A stretch of DNA of 64,000 nt from assembly GCA_022841345.1 (NCBI GenBank), contig JALHRR010000008.1:19804-83803 (forward strand), in the 5' to 3' direction. Shown piece after piece: positions 26,533 through 34,913 of this stretch. Position 1 is the stretch's first letter. The number at the start of each line of letters is the position of its first letter. A program made the position numbers and the translations under genes. A model generated the notes under the pieces. The model made no database searches, had not been told where the DNA came from, and was given only the letters and a program-made list of their open reading frames with translations. Origin of the DNA: Saprospiraceae bacterium (GTDB taxonomy: Bacteria; Bacteroidota; Bacteroidia; Chitinophagales; Saprospiraceae).

Positions 26533-27753
26533 ATGAATAGAGTTGTGATCACAGGTTTGGGAATATATTCCTGCATAGGCAGCAATCTGGACGAAGTCCT
26601 TGATTCTTTGTTCAATGGACGTTCCGGAATTATTCTGGATCAGGAAAGGAAGGAATTCGGATTCAGGTCGGGTCTGACCGGTCAGGTGCCAAAACCGGAC
26701 ATCAAAAATCTGCTCGACCGCAGGGCACGTCTTATGATGCCCGAACAAGCTGAATATGCTTATATGTCCACGCGCGAAGCATTGTTAAATGCAGGAATCG
26801 ATCAGGATTACCTGAATGATCATGAGGTGGGTATTTTATTCGGAAATGACAGTTCGGCCAAACCCATCATAGAAGCCACTGATATCATCCGCGAAAAAAA
26901 AGATACTATGCTGGTAGGTTCCGGCTCTGTGTTCAAAACCATGAATTCGACGGTTAATATGAATTTGGCCACCATTTTCAGATTAAAAGGAATCAACTTC
27001 AGTGTTAGTGCAGCTTGTGCCAGCGGATCACATGCTATCGGATTGGGATATATGTTTATCCGTAATGGGATGCAGGAAATGGTGATTTGTGGAGGTGCTC
27101 AGGAAATCAATTTATATGCTATGGGCAACTTTGATGCGATTGCCGCTTTTTCTACACGCGAGAATGACCCTACCAGAGCTTCACGACCTTTTGACAGAGA
27201 CAGAGACGGACTGGTGCCTAGCGGTGGTGCCGCTACTGTCATTCTTGAAAGTCTGGAATCTGCTCAGAAGAGAGGAGCAAAAATTCTGGGAGAAGTGGTG
27301 GGTTATGGATTCTCCAGCAACGGTGGACATATCAGTAATCCAAGTGTGGATGGACCTATCCGGTCTCTGAGCATTGCGCTCAAAGATGCAGGATACAGTG
27401 CTGCGGAAATTGACTATATCAATGCTCACGCTACATCTACTCCGGCAGGTGATGCAAGTGAAGCGCAAGCTATAGATGCAATCTTTGGAAGCGCTAAAAC
27501 TCCTGTGAGCTCTACAAAAGGTATGACAGGACATGAATGCTGGATGGCAGGCGCCAGTGAAATTGTTTATTCCATGCTGATGATGCAAAATGATTTCATT
27601 GCCCCGAATATTAATTTTGAAAATCCTGATGAAGATTCTGCCCGTCTCCATATTATATCGCAAACTAAAACACAGAAAATCAACACATTCCTATCTAATT
27701 CCTTTGGTTTTGGAGGTACAAATTCTTCTATCATTGTCAGAAAATGGAAATAA
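26533..27753 (+). CDS. Beta-ketoacyl-ACP synthase (FabF-like), full catalytic triad
   Basis: 406 residues from ATG 26533 (a TTG two codons upstream is possible). Thiolase fold with active-site Cys162 in SAACASGSHAIG, the first His in NAHATSTPAGD, the second in GMTGHECWMAGASE, and the closing glycine-rich GFGGTNSS. It should condense malonyl-ACP onto the growing chain. It is the first of three complete ketosynthases in the cluster. GHECWMAGASE in place of the usual GHxxGAAG is the aryl-polyene-type variant, as far as I can judge. Confidence 0.92.
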   Translation: MNRVVITGLGIYSCIGSNLDEVLDSLFNGRSGIILDQERKEFGFRSGLTGQVPKPDIKNLLDRRARLMMPEQAEYAYMSTREALLNAGIDQDYLNDHEVGILFGNDSSAKPIIEATDIIREKKDTMLVGSGSVFKTMNSTVNMNLATIFRLKGINFSVSAACASGSHAIGLGYMFIRNGMQEMVICGGAQEINLYAMGNFDAIAAFSTRENDPTRASRPFDRDRDGLVPSGGAATVILESLESAQKRGAKILGEVVGYGFSSNGGHISNPSVDGPIRSLSIALKDAGYSAAEIDYINAHATSTPAGDASEAQAIDAIFGSAKTPVSSTKGMTGHECWMAGASEIVYSMLMMQNDFIAPNINFENPDEDSARLHIISQTKTQKINTFLSNSFGFGGTNSSIIVRKWK

Positions 27754-27803
27754 TGCCTTCATCAGAATATTTTCTAATATATCAGCTTCTTATGGATTTT
27801 GTA

Positions 27804-27811
27804 TAACTTTG
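27804..27811 (+). promoter_or_regulatory. Internal -7 box (TAACTTTG) before the first ACP gene
   Basis: Exact TAnnTTTG in the 128-bp gap between ketosynthase and carrier protein, the first sizeable gap in the cluster; the ATG is 70 bp downstream. It suggests that the ACP and the genes after it can be transcribed separately from the ammonia-lyase block. Confidence 0.55.
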
Positions 27812-27881
27812 CGCTCGCAAACCGTCAAAGATTCTAAGCACTATTGAACATTCGGAGAATAAAAATTGAAATACAAGATTC

Positions 27882-28139
27882 ATGGAAACAGCTGATATCA
27901 TCTCAAAAACTAATGCTTTTCTTGTTGAGGAGTTTGAGGTGGAGCATGAAAAGATACACCCGGCAGCAAATTTAAAAGCTACATTGGAGTTGGACAGTTT
28001 GGACTACATTGATTTGGTAGTTGTCATTGAGAGCAACTTTGGCTTCAAGGTCAAACCGGAAGATTTCCAAAGCATCGTTACATTTCAGGACTTTTATGAT
28101 TATGTAATTGCAAGAGTCAACGAAAAAGAATCGGTATAA
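27882..28139 (+). CDS. Acyl carrier protein 1
   Basis: 85 residues, acidic, one four-helix carrier domain. The phosphopantetheine-accepting Ser39 is in ELDSLDYIDLVVVIE. Its sequence is diverged from housekeeping AcpP (LDSLDYID instead of DSLDTVE). It would carry the aryl starter or the growing polyene. It is most likely modified by the AcpS encoded at the end of the cluster. The acyltransferase start codon overlaps its stop. Confidence 0.93.
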   Translation: METADIISKTNAFLVEEFEVEHEKIHPAANLKATLELDSLDYIDLVVVIESNFGFKVKPEDFQSIVTFQDFYDYVIARVNEKESV

Positions 28140-29026
28140 TGTCCGAATGGGAAGGAAAATCAAAAGGCAATAAGCTTGGTTACCAGATATTTATATATGC
28201 AATCAGAAAAGGTGGATTAAAAGTAGCTTATACTCTTTTATATCTGGTTGCACTCAATTTTTTCCTCTTTTCCCGAAAATCTTCCAAAGCCAGTTTTTAT
28301 TTTCAGCGTTATAAAATGGGTTTCAGCTGGTGGAGATCCATTAAAAATGTTTACTGGAATTATTACGCGTTCGGTCAAAGTATTATTGACAAAATCGTCA
28401 CAATGGCCGGCCTTCCCAACAAATTCAGCTTTGAATTCAATGGAGAACAGTACCTTCTGGACATGGTTGCTGATGCAAAAGGCGGTATTCTTCTGAGTGC
28501 TCACCTTGGAAACTGGGAAATTGCAGGCCATTTATTTACCAGACTTAATACCCGGATCCATATTGTGATGTTTGATGGAGAGCATGCCTGGGTAAAGCAA
28601 ATTATGGAAGATGCCACAGGAACCAAAAAAATGAATGTCATCCTGATCAAACCGGATCTCTCGCATATATATGCCATTCAGGCAGCCCTGGACAACAAAG
28701 AACTGGTGTGTATGCATGCAGACCGCTTTCTGCCAGGCAATCCAACCAGAGAGATTTCCTTTTTGAATGAACCAGCTCCATTTCCAATGGGCCCTTTTCT
28801 TTTGAGCAGCACCTTTCAAGTTCCGGTATCTTTTGTATTCGCTTTCAAAACCAGCAATTCGCATTTCAAATTATCCGCTACTCCTCCGAAAATTTATGCC
28901 AAAAAAAATGAGGGCGGGGTAGAATTAGCCATGAAGGATTTCGTTTCGGTTATGGAAGAGAAAGTAAAACAATATCCACTTCAGTGGTACAATTATTACT
29001 ATTTTTGGTCTAAAGTAGGATCCTAA
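28139..29026 (+). CDS. LpxL/HtrB-like lysophospholipid acyltransferase
   Basis: 295 residues, with a hydrophobic N-terminal helix (~20-40) and the LPLAT motif H(x)4E as SAHLGNWE (His122, Glu126). It belongs to the lipid-A acyltransferase superfamily. In aryl-polyene clusters the homologue attaches the finished chain from the carrier protein to a lipid or glycan acceptor at the inner membrane. Start overlaps the ACP stop by one base, so translation is coupled and the ACP is its likely donor. Confidence 0.88.
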   Translation: MSEWEGKSKGNKLGYQIFIYAIRKGGLKVAYTLLYLVALNFFLFSRKSSKASFYFQRYKMGFSWWRSIKNVYWNYYAFGQSIIDKIVTMAGLPNKFSFEFNGEQYLLDMVADAKGGILLSAHLGNWEIAGHLFTRLNTRIHIVMFDGEHAWVKQIMEDATGTKKMNVILIKPDLSHIYAIQAALDNKELVCMHADRFLPGNPTREISFLNEPAPFPMGPFLLSSTFQVPVSFVFAFKTSNSHFKLSATPPKIYAKKNEGGVELAMKDFVSVMEEKVKQYPLQWYNYYYFWSKVGS

Positions 29027-29038
29027 AATTTCAAGCTT

Positions 29039-29455
29039 TTGATCGAAGAAACAGATATCATAACATATATTCCCCAGCGTTATCCAATGGTAATGTTGGG
29101 CAGTTTGTTATTTGCAGATCAGCAGGAAGTTCGCACACGATTCAATATTAAAGAGGACAATATTTTTGTTGAAAATGGCTGCCTTATGGCTCCGGGCATT
29201 GTAGAAAACATAGCACAATCAGTAGCTGCAAGAGCAGGATATCTGGCGAGACTTCAAAATGCTGAAGTGCCTACCGGATTTATTGGCGCTGTTCAAAACC
29301 TTGAAATATTGGAATTGCCCAAAGTTGGCGATGTGATTGAAACAACAGTGGTTCTTGGGCATGAAATCTTCAATGCCACAATTGTAACAGGAACTGTGCG
29401 GCTGAATGAAAAAATTATTGCACATTGCAAAATGAAAATATTTGTAAGCTCATAA
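29039..29455 (+). CDS. 3-hydroxyacyl-ACP dehydratase-like hot-dog protein
   Basis: 138 residues from a TTG at 29039; no ATG gives the conserved start IPQRYPMVMLGSLL, which matches the first strand of FabZ-type enzymes. Then APGIVENIAQSVAARAG marks the central helix. It would remove water from 3-hydroxyacyl-ACP to make the trans double bonds of the polyene. The usual FabZ catalytic His is not obvious at the HPFxH position (RYPMVM instead), so it is either an ApeP-like variant or depends on the second dehydratase at 40491. Confidence 0.78.
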   Translation: MIEETDIITYIPQRYPMVMLGSLLFADQQEVRTRFNIKEDNIFVENGCLMAPGIVENIAQSVAARAGYLARLQNAEVPTGFIGAVQNLEILELPKVGDVIETTVVLGHEIFNATIVTGTVRLNEKIIAHCKMKIFVSS

Positions 29456-29468
29456 ATTATATCAAACC

Positions 29469-30104
29469 ATGAAAAATTTAATTGCAGTATTCATTTTTGG
29501 AGTCTTTGCTTTCGCAGAGGTTCAGGCACAATCTGTAAAAGATGTCTTCAATAAAGAGAGTAAAATTGTCTTTTTAGGATTGGACTTCACAAAGGTTAAA
29601 ATCATAGGTGAACCACTCTCCAAAACAGATGATATAGTAGCGAAGCAGTTTACATTAATCAATCAAAAATTTGTCAACGAGCGCAAAAAATTTGACCTGA
29701 ATAAAGTTTTCAATAAGCCTAATCTATCGACTGCGATAGGCATGGTCAACAAAAGAAATGAAGCCATAGACCCGGACCAACTCTTATCAGAAGACTCCGA
29801 TGATTATCAGCGTCTGAATAAGAATGATATTGAAACGCTTGTTAAGAATTTTGATTATGACGGTAAAACAGGAACAGGATTATTATTTGTGGTGGAAGGT
29901 TACAATAAGACACTCAAGGAAATCTCCGTATGGGTGACATATATAAATTTGGATACGAAAACTGTGATTCTGACCGAACGTACTACAGGTGCCTTAACTT
30001 CAGGATTTACTTATGCCAACTACTGGCTATCCGGTTTCAAATCATTAATGGATAAAATTGACAAGAAAGAATTCAAAGCCTGGAAATCAAAATACAAGGC
30101 TTGA
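29469..30104 (+). CDS. Exported protein of unknown function within the cluster
   Basis: 211 residues with a clean signal peptide (MKNLIAVFIFGVFAFAEVQAQ). The mature part is charged and mixed alpha/beta (KIVFLGLDFTKVKIIGEPL; GTGLLFVVEGYNKTLKEISVWVTYI). I do not recognise a catalytic motif. Lying 13 bp after the dehydratase and 24 bp before the thioesterase, it is part of the operon and probably acts in the periplasm on pigment transport or placement (inference). Confidence 0.75.
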   Translation: MKNLIAVFIFGVFAFAEVQAQSVKDVFNKESKIVFLGLDFTKVKIIGEPLSKTDDIVAKQFTLINQKFVNERKKFDLNKVFNKPNLSTAIGMVNKRNEAIDPDQLLSEDSDDYQRLNKNDIETLVKNFDYDGKTGTGLLFVVEGYNKTLKEISVWVTYINLDTKTVILTERTTGALTSGFTYANYWLSGFKSLMDKIDKKEFKAWKSKYKA

Positions 30105-30128
30105 TTTATCATTTGGTTAAGACAGCGT

Positions 30129-30554
30129 ATGCAAAAAACATTGAGTGAAGAGGTAGAGGTTTCAGTGAAATTTAGTGAAGTAGATGCGCTGGGAATTGTG
30201 TGGCATGGCCATTATATCCGATATTTTGAAGATGGAAGGGAGGCTTTTGGGAAAAAGTATCAATTAGGATATCTCGATGTTTATGAAAAAGGATTTACCA
30301 CTCCTTTAATTCATATCGATTGTAAGTACAAACGCTCTCTCAAATATGGAGACAAGGCAATTGTACAAATAAAATATTGTCCTTTAAATGTGCCCAAAAT
30401 ACGGTTTGAATACACCATGATCCATGCAGAAACACGTGAGATCATCTGCACAGGTACTTCAGAACAAGTTTTTTTGGATTCAAAAAATGCAATGCTTCAG
30501 TTGATTGATCCGGTTTTTTATGCTGAATGGAAGGAAAAGTGGAGTATTGTATGA
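30129..30554 (+). CDS. Acyl-CoA/ACP thioesterase (YbgC-like hot-dog)
   Basis: 141 residues of the 4-hydroxybenzoyl-CoA thioesterase type. The characteristic active-site stretch is present as FSEVDALGIVWHGHYIRYFEDGREAF, shown here in two parts: FSEVDALGIVWHGH and YIRYFEDGREAF. The Asp in EVDALG is the catalytic acid. It may release or edit chains stalled on the carrier proteins; homologues occur in aryl-polyene clusters. Its stop overlaps the start of the next ketosynthase (ATGA). Confidence 0.87.
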   Translation: MQKTLSEEVEVSVKFSEVDALGIVWHGHYIRYFEDGREAFGKKYQLGYLDVYEKGFTTPLIHIDCKYKRSLKYGDKAIVQIKYCPLNVPKIRFEYTMIHAETREIICTGTSEQVFLDSKNAMLQLIDPVFYAEWKEKWSIV

Positions 30555-31681
30555 AACGCATCTGTATCCATTCAACAAATGTTTTGTCCGCACTTGGTAA
30601 AACAACTTCGGAGAACTTTGCTTCCGTTTTAAATGGCGATACAGGAATCACCCGGCAGGAAGATGGATCATTTTCCTCCATTATCCCTCCGGAAATTCTG
30701 GATGAAATAGCATTCTCAAATCCATTTACAGCATATTCCCGATTTGAGAAAATGGCCATTCACAGTATCAAAGAAGCATTGCAAGCCTCTGAAATCAGAA
30801 TGGACGACCCAAGAACTATCTTTATACTATCTACCACAAAAGGAAATATCGACCTGTTAAAAACAGAGGGAAACGTGTATCCTTCTGATTTATCTCTTCA
30901 CGCTACAGCTGAGAAAATTACCCTTTACTTCCAGGCAGAGAACCGGCCACTTGTGGTGAGCACTGCCTGTATCTCAGGCCTTATGGCATTAATAGTCGGG
31001 CAAAGATTAATTAGATCCGGAAAGTACGATCACGCTGTAGTGTGTGGAGTAGACTTAGTGTCGGATTTTGTAACTTCAGGATTCAGATCATTCCTTGCCC
31101 TGAGTGACCGCCAGTGTAAACCATTTGATGCCACCAGGAATGGAATTAATTTGGGTGAGGCTGCTGCAACGGTGATTCTCAGCAACGATAAAAATTTGAC
31201 TGAAAATTCAGACAATATAATGCTTGGTGAAGGCGCCTCCAGTAATGACGCTAATCATATTTCAGGACCTTCCAGGACAGGAGAGGAACTTTCTTTGGCA
31301 ATCAAAAATGTTCTGCGGAAAAGTAAGATTAAGCCTGAAGAAATCGGATTCATTTCAGCTCACGGAACAGCGACCATTTACAATGATGAGATGGAGGCCA
31401 AAGCTTTTCAGCTTAGTAATATTACCCAATCACCTGTGAATAGTCTCAAAGGCTACTTTGGCCATACGCTCGGGGCTGCCGGCTTGCTGGAAACTATTAT
31501 CAGTGCTGAAGCCCTGAAAAATGACCTGGTCTTGCCTACAATGGGCTGGGAAGTTTCAGGCGTAAGTGTACCCCTGAAACTCAGCCGTGAAGTTACCTAT
31601 CAACCTATGCGGCATTTCATTAAGACATCCTCAGGTTTCGGAGGATGCAATGCCGCTATGATATTCAGCAAACAAAATTGA
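30551..31681 (+). CDS. Beta-ketoacyl-ACP synthase, second copy
   Basis: 376 residues from ATG 30551, which overlaps the thioesterase stop as ATGA; the longer frame from 30527 is not needed. Active-site Cys140 is in STACISGLMAL, the first His in SAHGTATIYND, the second in SLKGYFGHTLGAAG. All three residues are present, so it is catalytic. It is shorter than the first ketosynthase and lacks some of the N-terminal loops, as seen in ApeR-type synthases. It could start the chain or add specific units; the substrate is unknown. Confidence 0.88.
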   Translation: MKRICIHSTNVLSALGKTTSENFASVLNGDTGITRQEDGSFSSIIPPEILDEIAFSNPFTAYSRFEKMAIHSIKEALQASEIRMDDPRTIFILSTTKGNIDLLKTEGNVYPSDLSLHATAEKITLYFQAENRPLVVSTACISGLMALIVGQRLIRSGKYDHAVVCGVDLVSDFVTSGFRSFLALSDRQCKPFDATRNGINLGEAAATVILSNDKNLTENSDNIMLGEGASSNDANHISGPSRTGEELSLAIKNVLRKSKIKPEEIGFISAHGTATIYNDEMEAKAFQLSNITQSPVNSLKGYFGHTLGAAGLLETIISAEALKNDLVLPTMGWEVSGVSVPLKLSREVTYQPMRHFIKTSSGFGGCNAAMIFSKQN

Positions 31682-31706
31682 CCAAAATTCAATAAAGATA
31701 TACCCC

Positions 31707-32777
31707 ATGAATTTTTTCACCAAAGAAACTAAAACCGCTTTGCAGGCCAAGGAACAGGCATTATGGCTGGCTTTTGCTCCCATTGCATTTCAGGCGACTA
31801 TTGCATTGAGGGATATGGGAATTCTGGATATTGTTTCCAAAAGTGGTTCGGGTGGAATCACTCAACAAGGAATCCAGGAGCAGGTAAAACTTTCCCGATA
31901 TGCAGTAAGAGTGTTACTGGAGGCAGGACTCGGTCTGGAACTCCTGATCATTCAGGATAAAAATTATATTCTGACCAAAACAGGTTATTTCATATTGCAC
32001 GATAAATTAACGCGCATCAATATGGACTTTTCACGAGATGTGTGCTACAAAGCCATGACACATCTTCAGGATAGTCTGGTGGATGGCAAACCAAGAGGCT
32101 TAAAGGAATTGGGACCCTGGAGTACAATTTATGAAGGTCTGGCCCATTTGCCTGAGCCTGCCAATACCAGCTGGTTCAATTTTGACCACTACTATTCAGA
32201 CCTGGCTTTTCCCGATGTGCTTCCCATCGTTTTCAGCGAGAAACCGAAAAAACTACTGGATATAGGAGGCAATACAGGAAAGTGGTCTATGGTATGTGCT
32301 CAATATGACTCAGAGGTCCATGTGACATTATTGGATTTGGGGATTCAAATCGAACTGGCAGAAAAAAATATAACGGAATCCGGACTGGCAGACAGAGTTG
32401 ATTTTTATGTAACCGATATTTTGAATGACGAGTTGCCTTTCCCGGTAGGATTTGACGTCATCTGGATGAGTCAGTTTCTGGATTGTTTTTCAGAAGAAGA
32501 AATCGTCAATATTCTTTTAAAATGCAGAATGGCCCTCAATGAAGGGGGGAGCATTTTCATTTTGGAGCCCTTCTGGGATAAGCAAATGTTCAAGTCCGCT
32601 GCTTTTTGCCTTCAGCAAACTTCTTTATATTTTACGGCCATTGCCAATGGAAACAGCCAAATGTACTTCAGTGAAAATTTCTTTGACCTGATCAAAAGAG
32701 CAGGACTGCAAGTGGTCATGGAAAATAATAAAATTGGCCTGAATTATACATTATTGAAATGTATACCTCTAAATTAA
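31707..32777 (+). CDS. SAM-dependent methyltransferase with N-terminal winged helix
   Basis: 356 residues. The N-terminal ~110 residues look like the dimerisation/winged-helix part of O-methyltransferases (ALRDMGILDIVSK.., ILTKTGYFIL). The Rossmann part starts with motif I DIGGNTGKWS (~185-194). Flexirubin-type aryl rings carry a methyl group, so this enzyme is the likely ring or hydroxyl methylase (inference). It overlaps the open frame of the next gene only if that starts at 32759. Confidence 0.87.
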   Translation: MNFFTKETKTALQAKEQALWLAFAPIAFQATIALRDMGILDIVSKSGSGGITQQGIQEQVKLSRYAVRVLLEAGLGLELLIIQDKNYILTKTGYFILHDKLTRINMDFSRDVCYKAMTHLQDSLVDGKPRGLKELGPWSTIYEGLAHLPEPANTSWFNFDHYYSDLAFPDVLPIVFSEKPKKLLDIGGNTGKWSMVCAQYDSEVHVTLLDLGIQIELAEKNITESGLADRVDFYVTDILNDELPFPVGFDVIWMSQFLDCFSEEEIVNILLKCRMALNEGGSIFILEPFWDKQMFKSAAFCLQQTSLYFTAIANGNSQMYFSENFFDLIKRAGLQVVMENNKIGLNYTLLKCIPLN

Positions 32778-32794
32778 CAGCCCAATTACAAACT

Positions 32795-34036
32795 ATGAAA
32801 ACAGAAAAAGTAGATGTGCTGGTTATCGGAGCAGGTCCATCAGGCACAGTGGCAGCTTCCATTATCAATCAGGCCGGATATTCGGTTAAAATTGTAGAAA
32901 AGTTAAAATTTCCCCGCTTTGTCATTGGTGAAAGTTTGCTTCCACGCTGCATGGATGCACTGGATGAAGCAGGATTTCTACCGGCTCTGCAGAAATGGGG
33001 ATTTCAAAAAAAGTTTGGGGCGAAATTTGTCAAATCAGGATCACTTTGTGATTTTACTTTTGAGGAGCAGCATACTCCCGGATGGAATTGGACCTGGCAA
33101 GTGCAAAGAGCTGATTTTGACAAATTGTTAGCTGACACCGTTGAATCCATGGGAGTACCAGTGCAATACGAATCAACTGTCACCAATATTCAGTTTGAAG
33201 GGGAAAATTCAACAACCACTATTATAGATAAAGACGGCAATGAGTCATACATAGAAGCCAGATTCATTGTAGATGGAAGCGGATATGGACGTGTTATTCC
33301 AAAACTTTTTGGGCTGGACAAACCCTCAACTATGCAGCCCAGGAAAGCACTTTTTGCTCATATTAAAGATGATAGAAGAACCCAATTTGATGAACCCAAC
33401 CGTATCACAGCAATTGTACATAAGCCGGGGATTTGGATATGGGTGATTCCTTTCGCAGATGGAACTACCTCCGTAGGATTTGTCGGTGAACATGCTTTCT
33501 TCTCTTCTTTGAGCGGATCCAATGAAGAACAGTTTCGCACTTTACTGGATGCGGAACCCTATATACAGCAACGATTCAAGGATTCAGAGCTTGTTTTCGA
33601 TCCCAAAATCCTGGAATCATGGTCTTCTACAACGGATAAGTTTTATGGCAATGGTTTTGTGTTAACCGGAAATGTGACGGAATTTCTGGACCCCATATTT
33701 TCTTCCGGTGTTACTTTGGCTACTGTTTCCAGTCAAACCGCTGCTAATCTTGTCATCAAAAAGCTCCGCGGAGAAGAAGTTGACTGGGAAATGGAATATA
33801 TGGAACCCACTATGCAGGGTGTTAATGTCTTCCGCTCTTATGTAAATGCCTGGTATAGTGGTACATTGGACACTATTTTCTTCAGCAAAAATCCGGATAC
33901 TCAAATCAAAAATCAGATTTGTTCTGTTCTGGCCGGATATGTTTGGGATCAATCCAATCCTTACGTCAAAAACCATCACAATGGACTGGAAAGATTAGCA
34001 AGATTTATTGAATTTTCTGAAAAGTCAAACCAATAA
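32795..34036 (+). CDS. Flavin-dependent halogenase
   Basis: 413 residues from ATG 32795; an ATG at 32759 overlapping the methyltransferase is less likely. FAD-binding GAGPSGTVAA is at ~10-19. The halogenase signature W-x-W-x-I-P is present as WIWVIP (~214-219), as is the second motif F-x-x-P-x-x-S-x-G as FLDPIFSSG (~297-305). The early segment FPRFVIGESLLPRCMDAL and KKFGAKF (candidate catalytic Lys) fit phenolic-substrate halogenases. It would chlorinate or brominate the phenol of the pigment, in line with known chlorinated flexirubins. Confidence 0.88.
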   Translation: MKTEKVDVLVIGAGPSGTVAASIINQAGYSVKIVEKLKFPRFVIGESLLPRCMDALDEAGFLPALQKWGFQKKFGAKFVKSGSLCDFTFEEQHTPGWNWTWQVQRADFDKLLADTVESMGVPVQYESTVTNIQFEGENSTTTIIDKDGNESYIEARFIVDGSGYGRVIPKLFGLDKPSTMQPRKALFAHIKDDRRTQFDEPNRITAIVHKPGIWIWVIPFADGTTSVGFVGEHAFFSSLSGSNEEQFRTLLDAEPYIQQRFKDSELVFDPKILESWSSTTDKFYGNGFVLTGNVTEFLDPIFSSGVTLATVSSQTAANLVIKKLRGEEVDWEMEYMEPTMQGVNVFRSYVNAWYSGTLDTIFFSKNPDTQIKNQICSVLAGYVWDQSNPYVKNHHNGLERLARFIEFSEKSNQ

Positions 34037-34039
34037 TCT

Positions 34040-34645
34040 TTGAGTCTTTATATTACATCTGCAGTCATCATACGAAATCAAACAGTCCGAAAGAACGGGT
34101 CTGTAGCATTTCAATCCTCTGAAACAAACGTACATTTATTTTTGAGAGCAATCTATGATTATCTTGAAGTTTCTTATACCAGGTTTCATAAGATGGATGC
34201 ATTGAATAAACTGGGCTGGGCTGCAGCAGAATTTCTTCTTCAGGAAATAGAATCAGGCTTTGTGGATAAAGAATCAGCAGGTATTGTTCTGGCAAATAAA
34301 AGTTCCAGTTTGGATACTGATGAGCGGTTTCTCGAAAGTACAAAATCAGTGGCCAGTCCGGCATTGTTTGTTTATACCTTGCCAAATATCGTTTTGGGTG
34401 AAATATGTATCAGACATGGTCTGAAAGGTGAGAATACTTTTTTTGTCACTCCTAATTTCGACATTACATTTATGCATGACTACACTGAACAATTATTTGA
34501 ATCAGAAGCAGTAAATGCATGTATAATTGGCTGGGCCGAACAATATCACGAACAATATGAGGCAGCTTTTTATTTAGTTCAAAAGAGTTCAATGGGACTT
34601 CAGGAACCATTTACCATCAAAGCATTAGAAAAATTATATGAATAA
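34040..34645 (+). CDS. Half-length ketosynthase-like protein without active-site Cys
   Basis: 201 residues from a TTG at 34040, 3 bp after the halogenase stop. It resembles only the N-terminal half of a ketosynthase: SPALFVYTLPNIVLGEICIRHG corresponds to the NxxxGxI region, but reading goes on without a TACSSG nucleophile and without the HGT and GH motifs. The protein ends where the second thiolase half should begin. Similar short proteins lie in Bacteroidota flexirubin clusters as I remember them. It may be a non-catalytic partner of a full ketosynthase. It overlaps ACP 2 by 8 bp. Confidence 0.75.
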   Translation: MSLYITSAVIIRNQTVRKNGSVAFQSSETNVHLFLRAIYDYLEVSYTRFHKMDALNKLGWAAAEFLLQEIESGFVDKESAGIVLANKSSSLDTDERFLESTKSVASPALFVYTLPNIVLGEICIRHGLKGENTFFVTPNFDITFMHDYTEQLFESEAVNACIIGWAEQYHEQYEAAFYLVQKSSMGLQEPFTIKALEKLYE

Positions 34646-34913
34646 TAACATGGACAATTTAATGGCGGAGCTAAAAGCTCAGATCATAGAACAATTAAAT
34701 TTACAGGAAGTACAACCCGGAGACATTGATAATGATCAGCCTTTGTTCAGGGAAGGACTGGGATTGGATTCCATTGATGCTTTGGAATTGATCGTTTTAT
34801 TGCAGCAACATTACAATATCAAACTGAGCAATCCTGCTGATGGTCCTGAAGTATTCTATTCTGTGCGTTCACTTGCAGAATTTATCACAGCAGAAAGGGA
34901 AAAAGCAGGATGA
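34638..34913 (+). CDS. Acyl carrier protein 2
   Basis: 91 residues (ATG 34638; ATG 34650 is an alternative). Carrier domain with Ser45 in GLGLDSIDALELIVLL. Flanked by the half ketosynthase (8-bp overlap) and a full ketosynthase (ATGA overlap), so the three are translationally coupled and probably work as one unit. Different in sequence from ACP 1, suggesting one carrier for the starter and one for extension, or one per ketosynthase set. Confidence 0.92.
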   Translation: MNNNMDNLMAELKAQIIEQLNLQEVQPGDIDNDQPLFREGLGLDSIDALELIVLLQQHYNIKLSNPADGPEVFYSVRSLAEFITAEREKAG

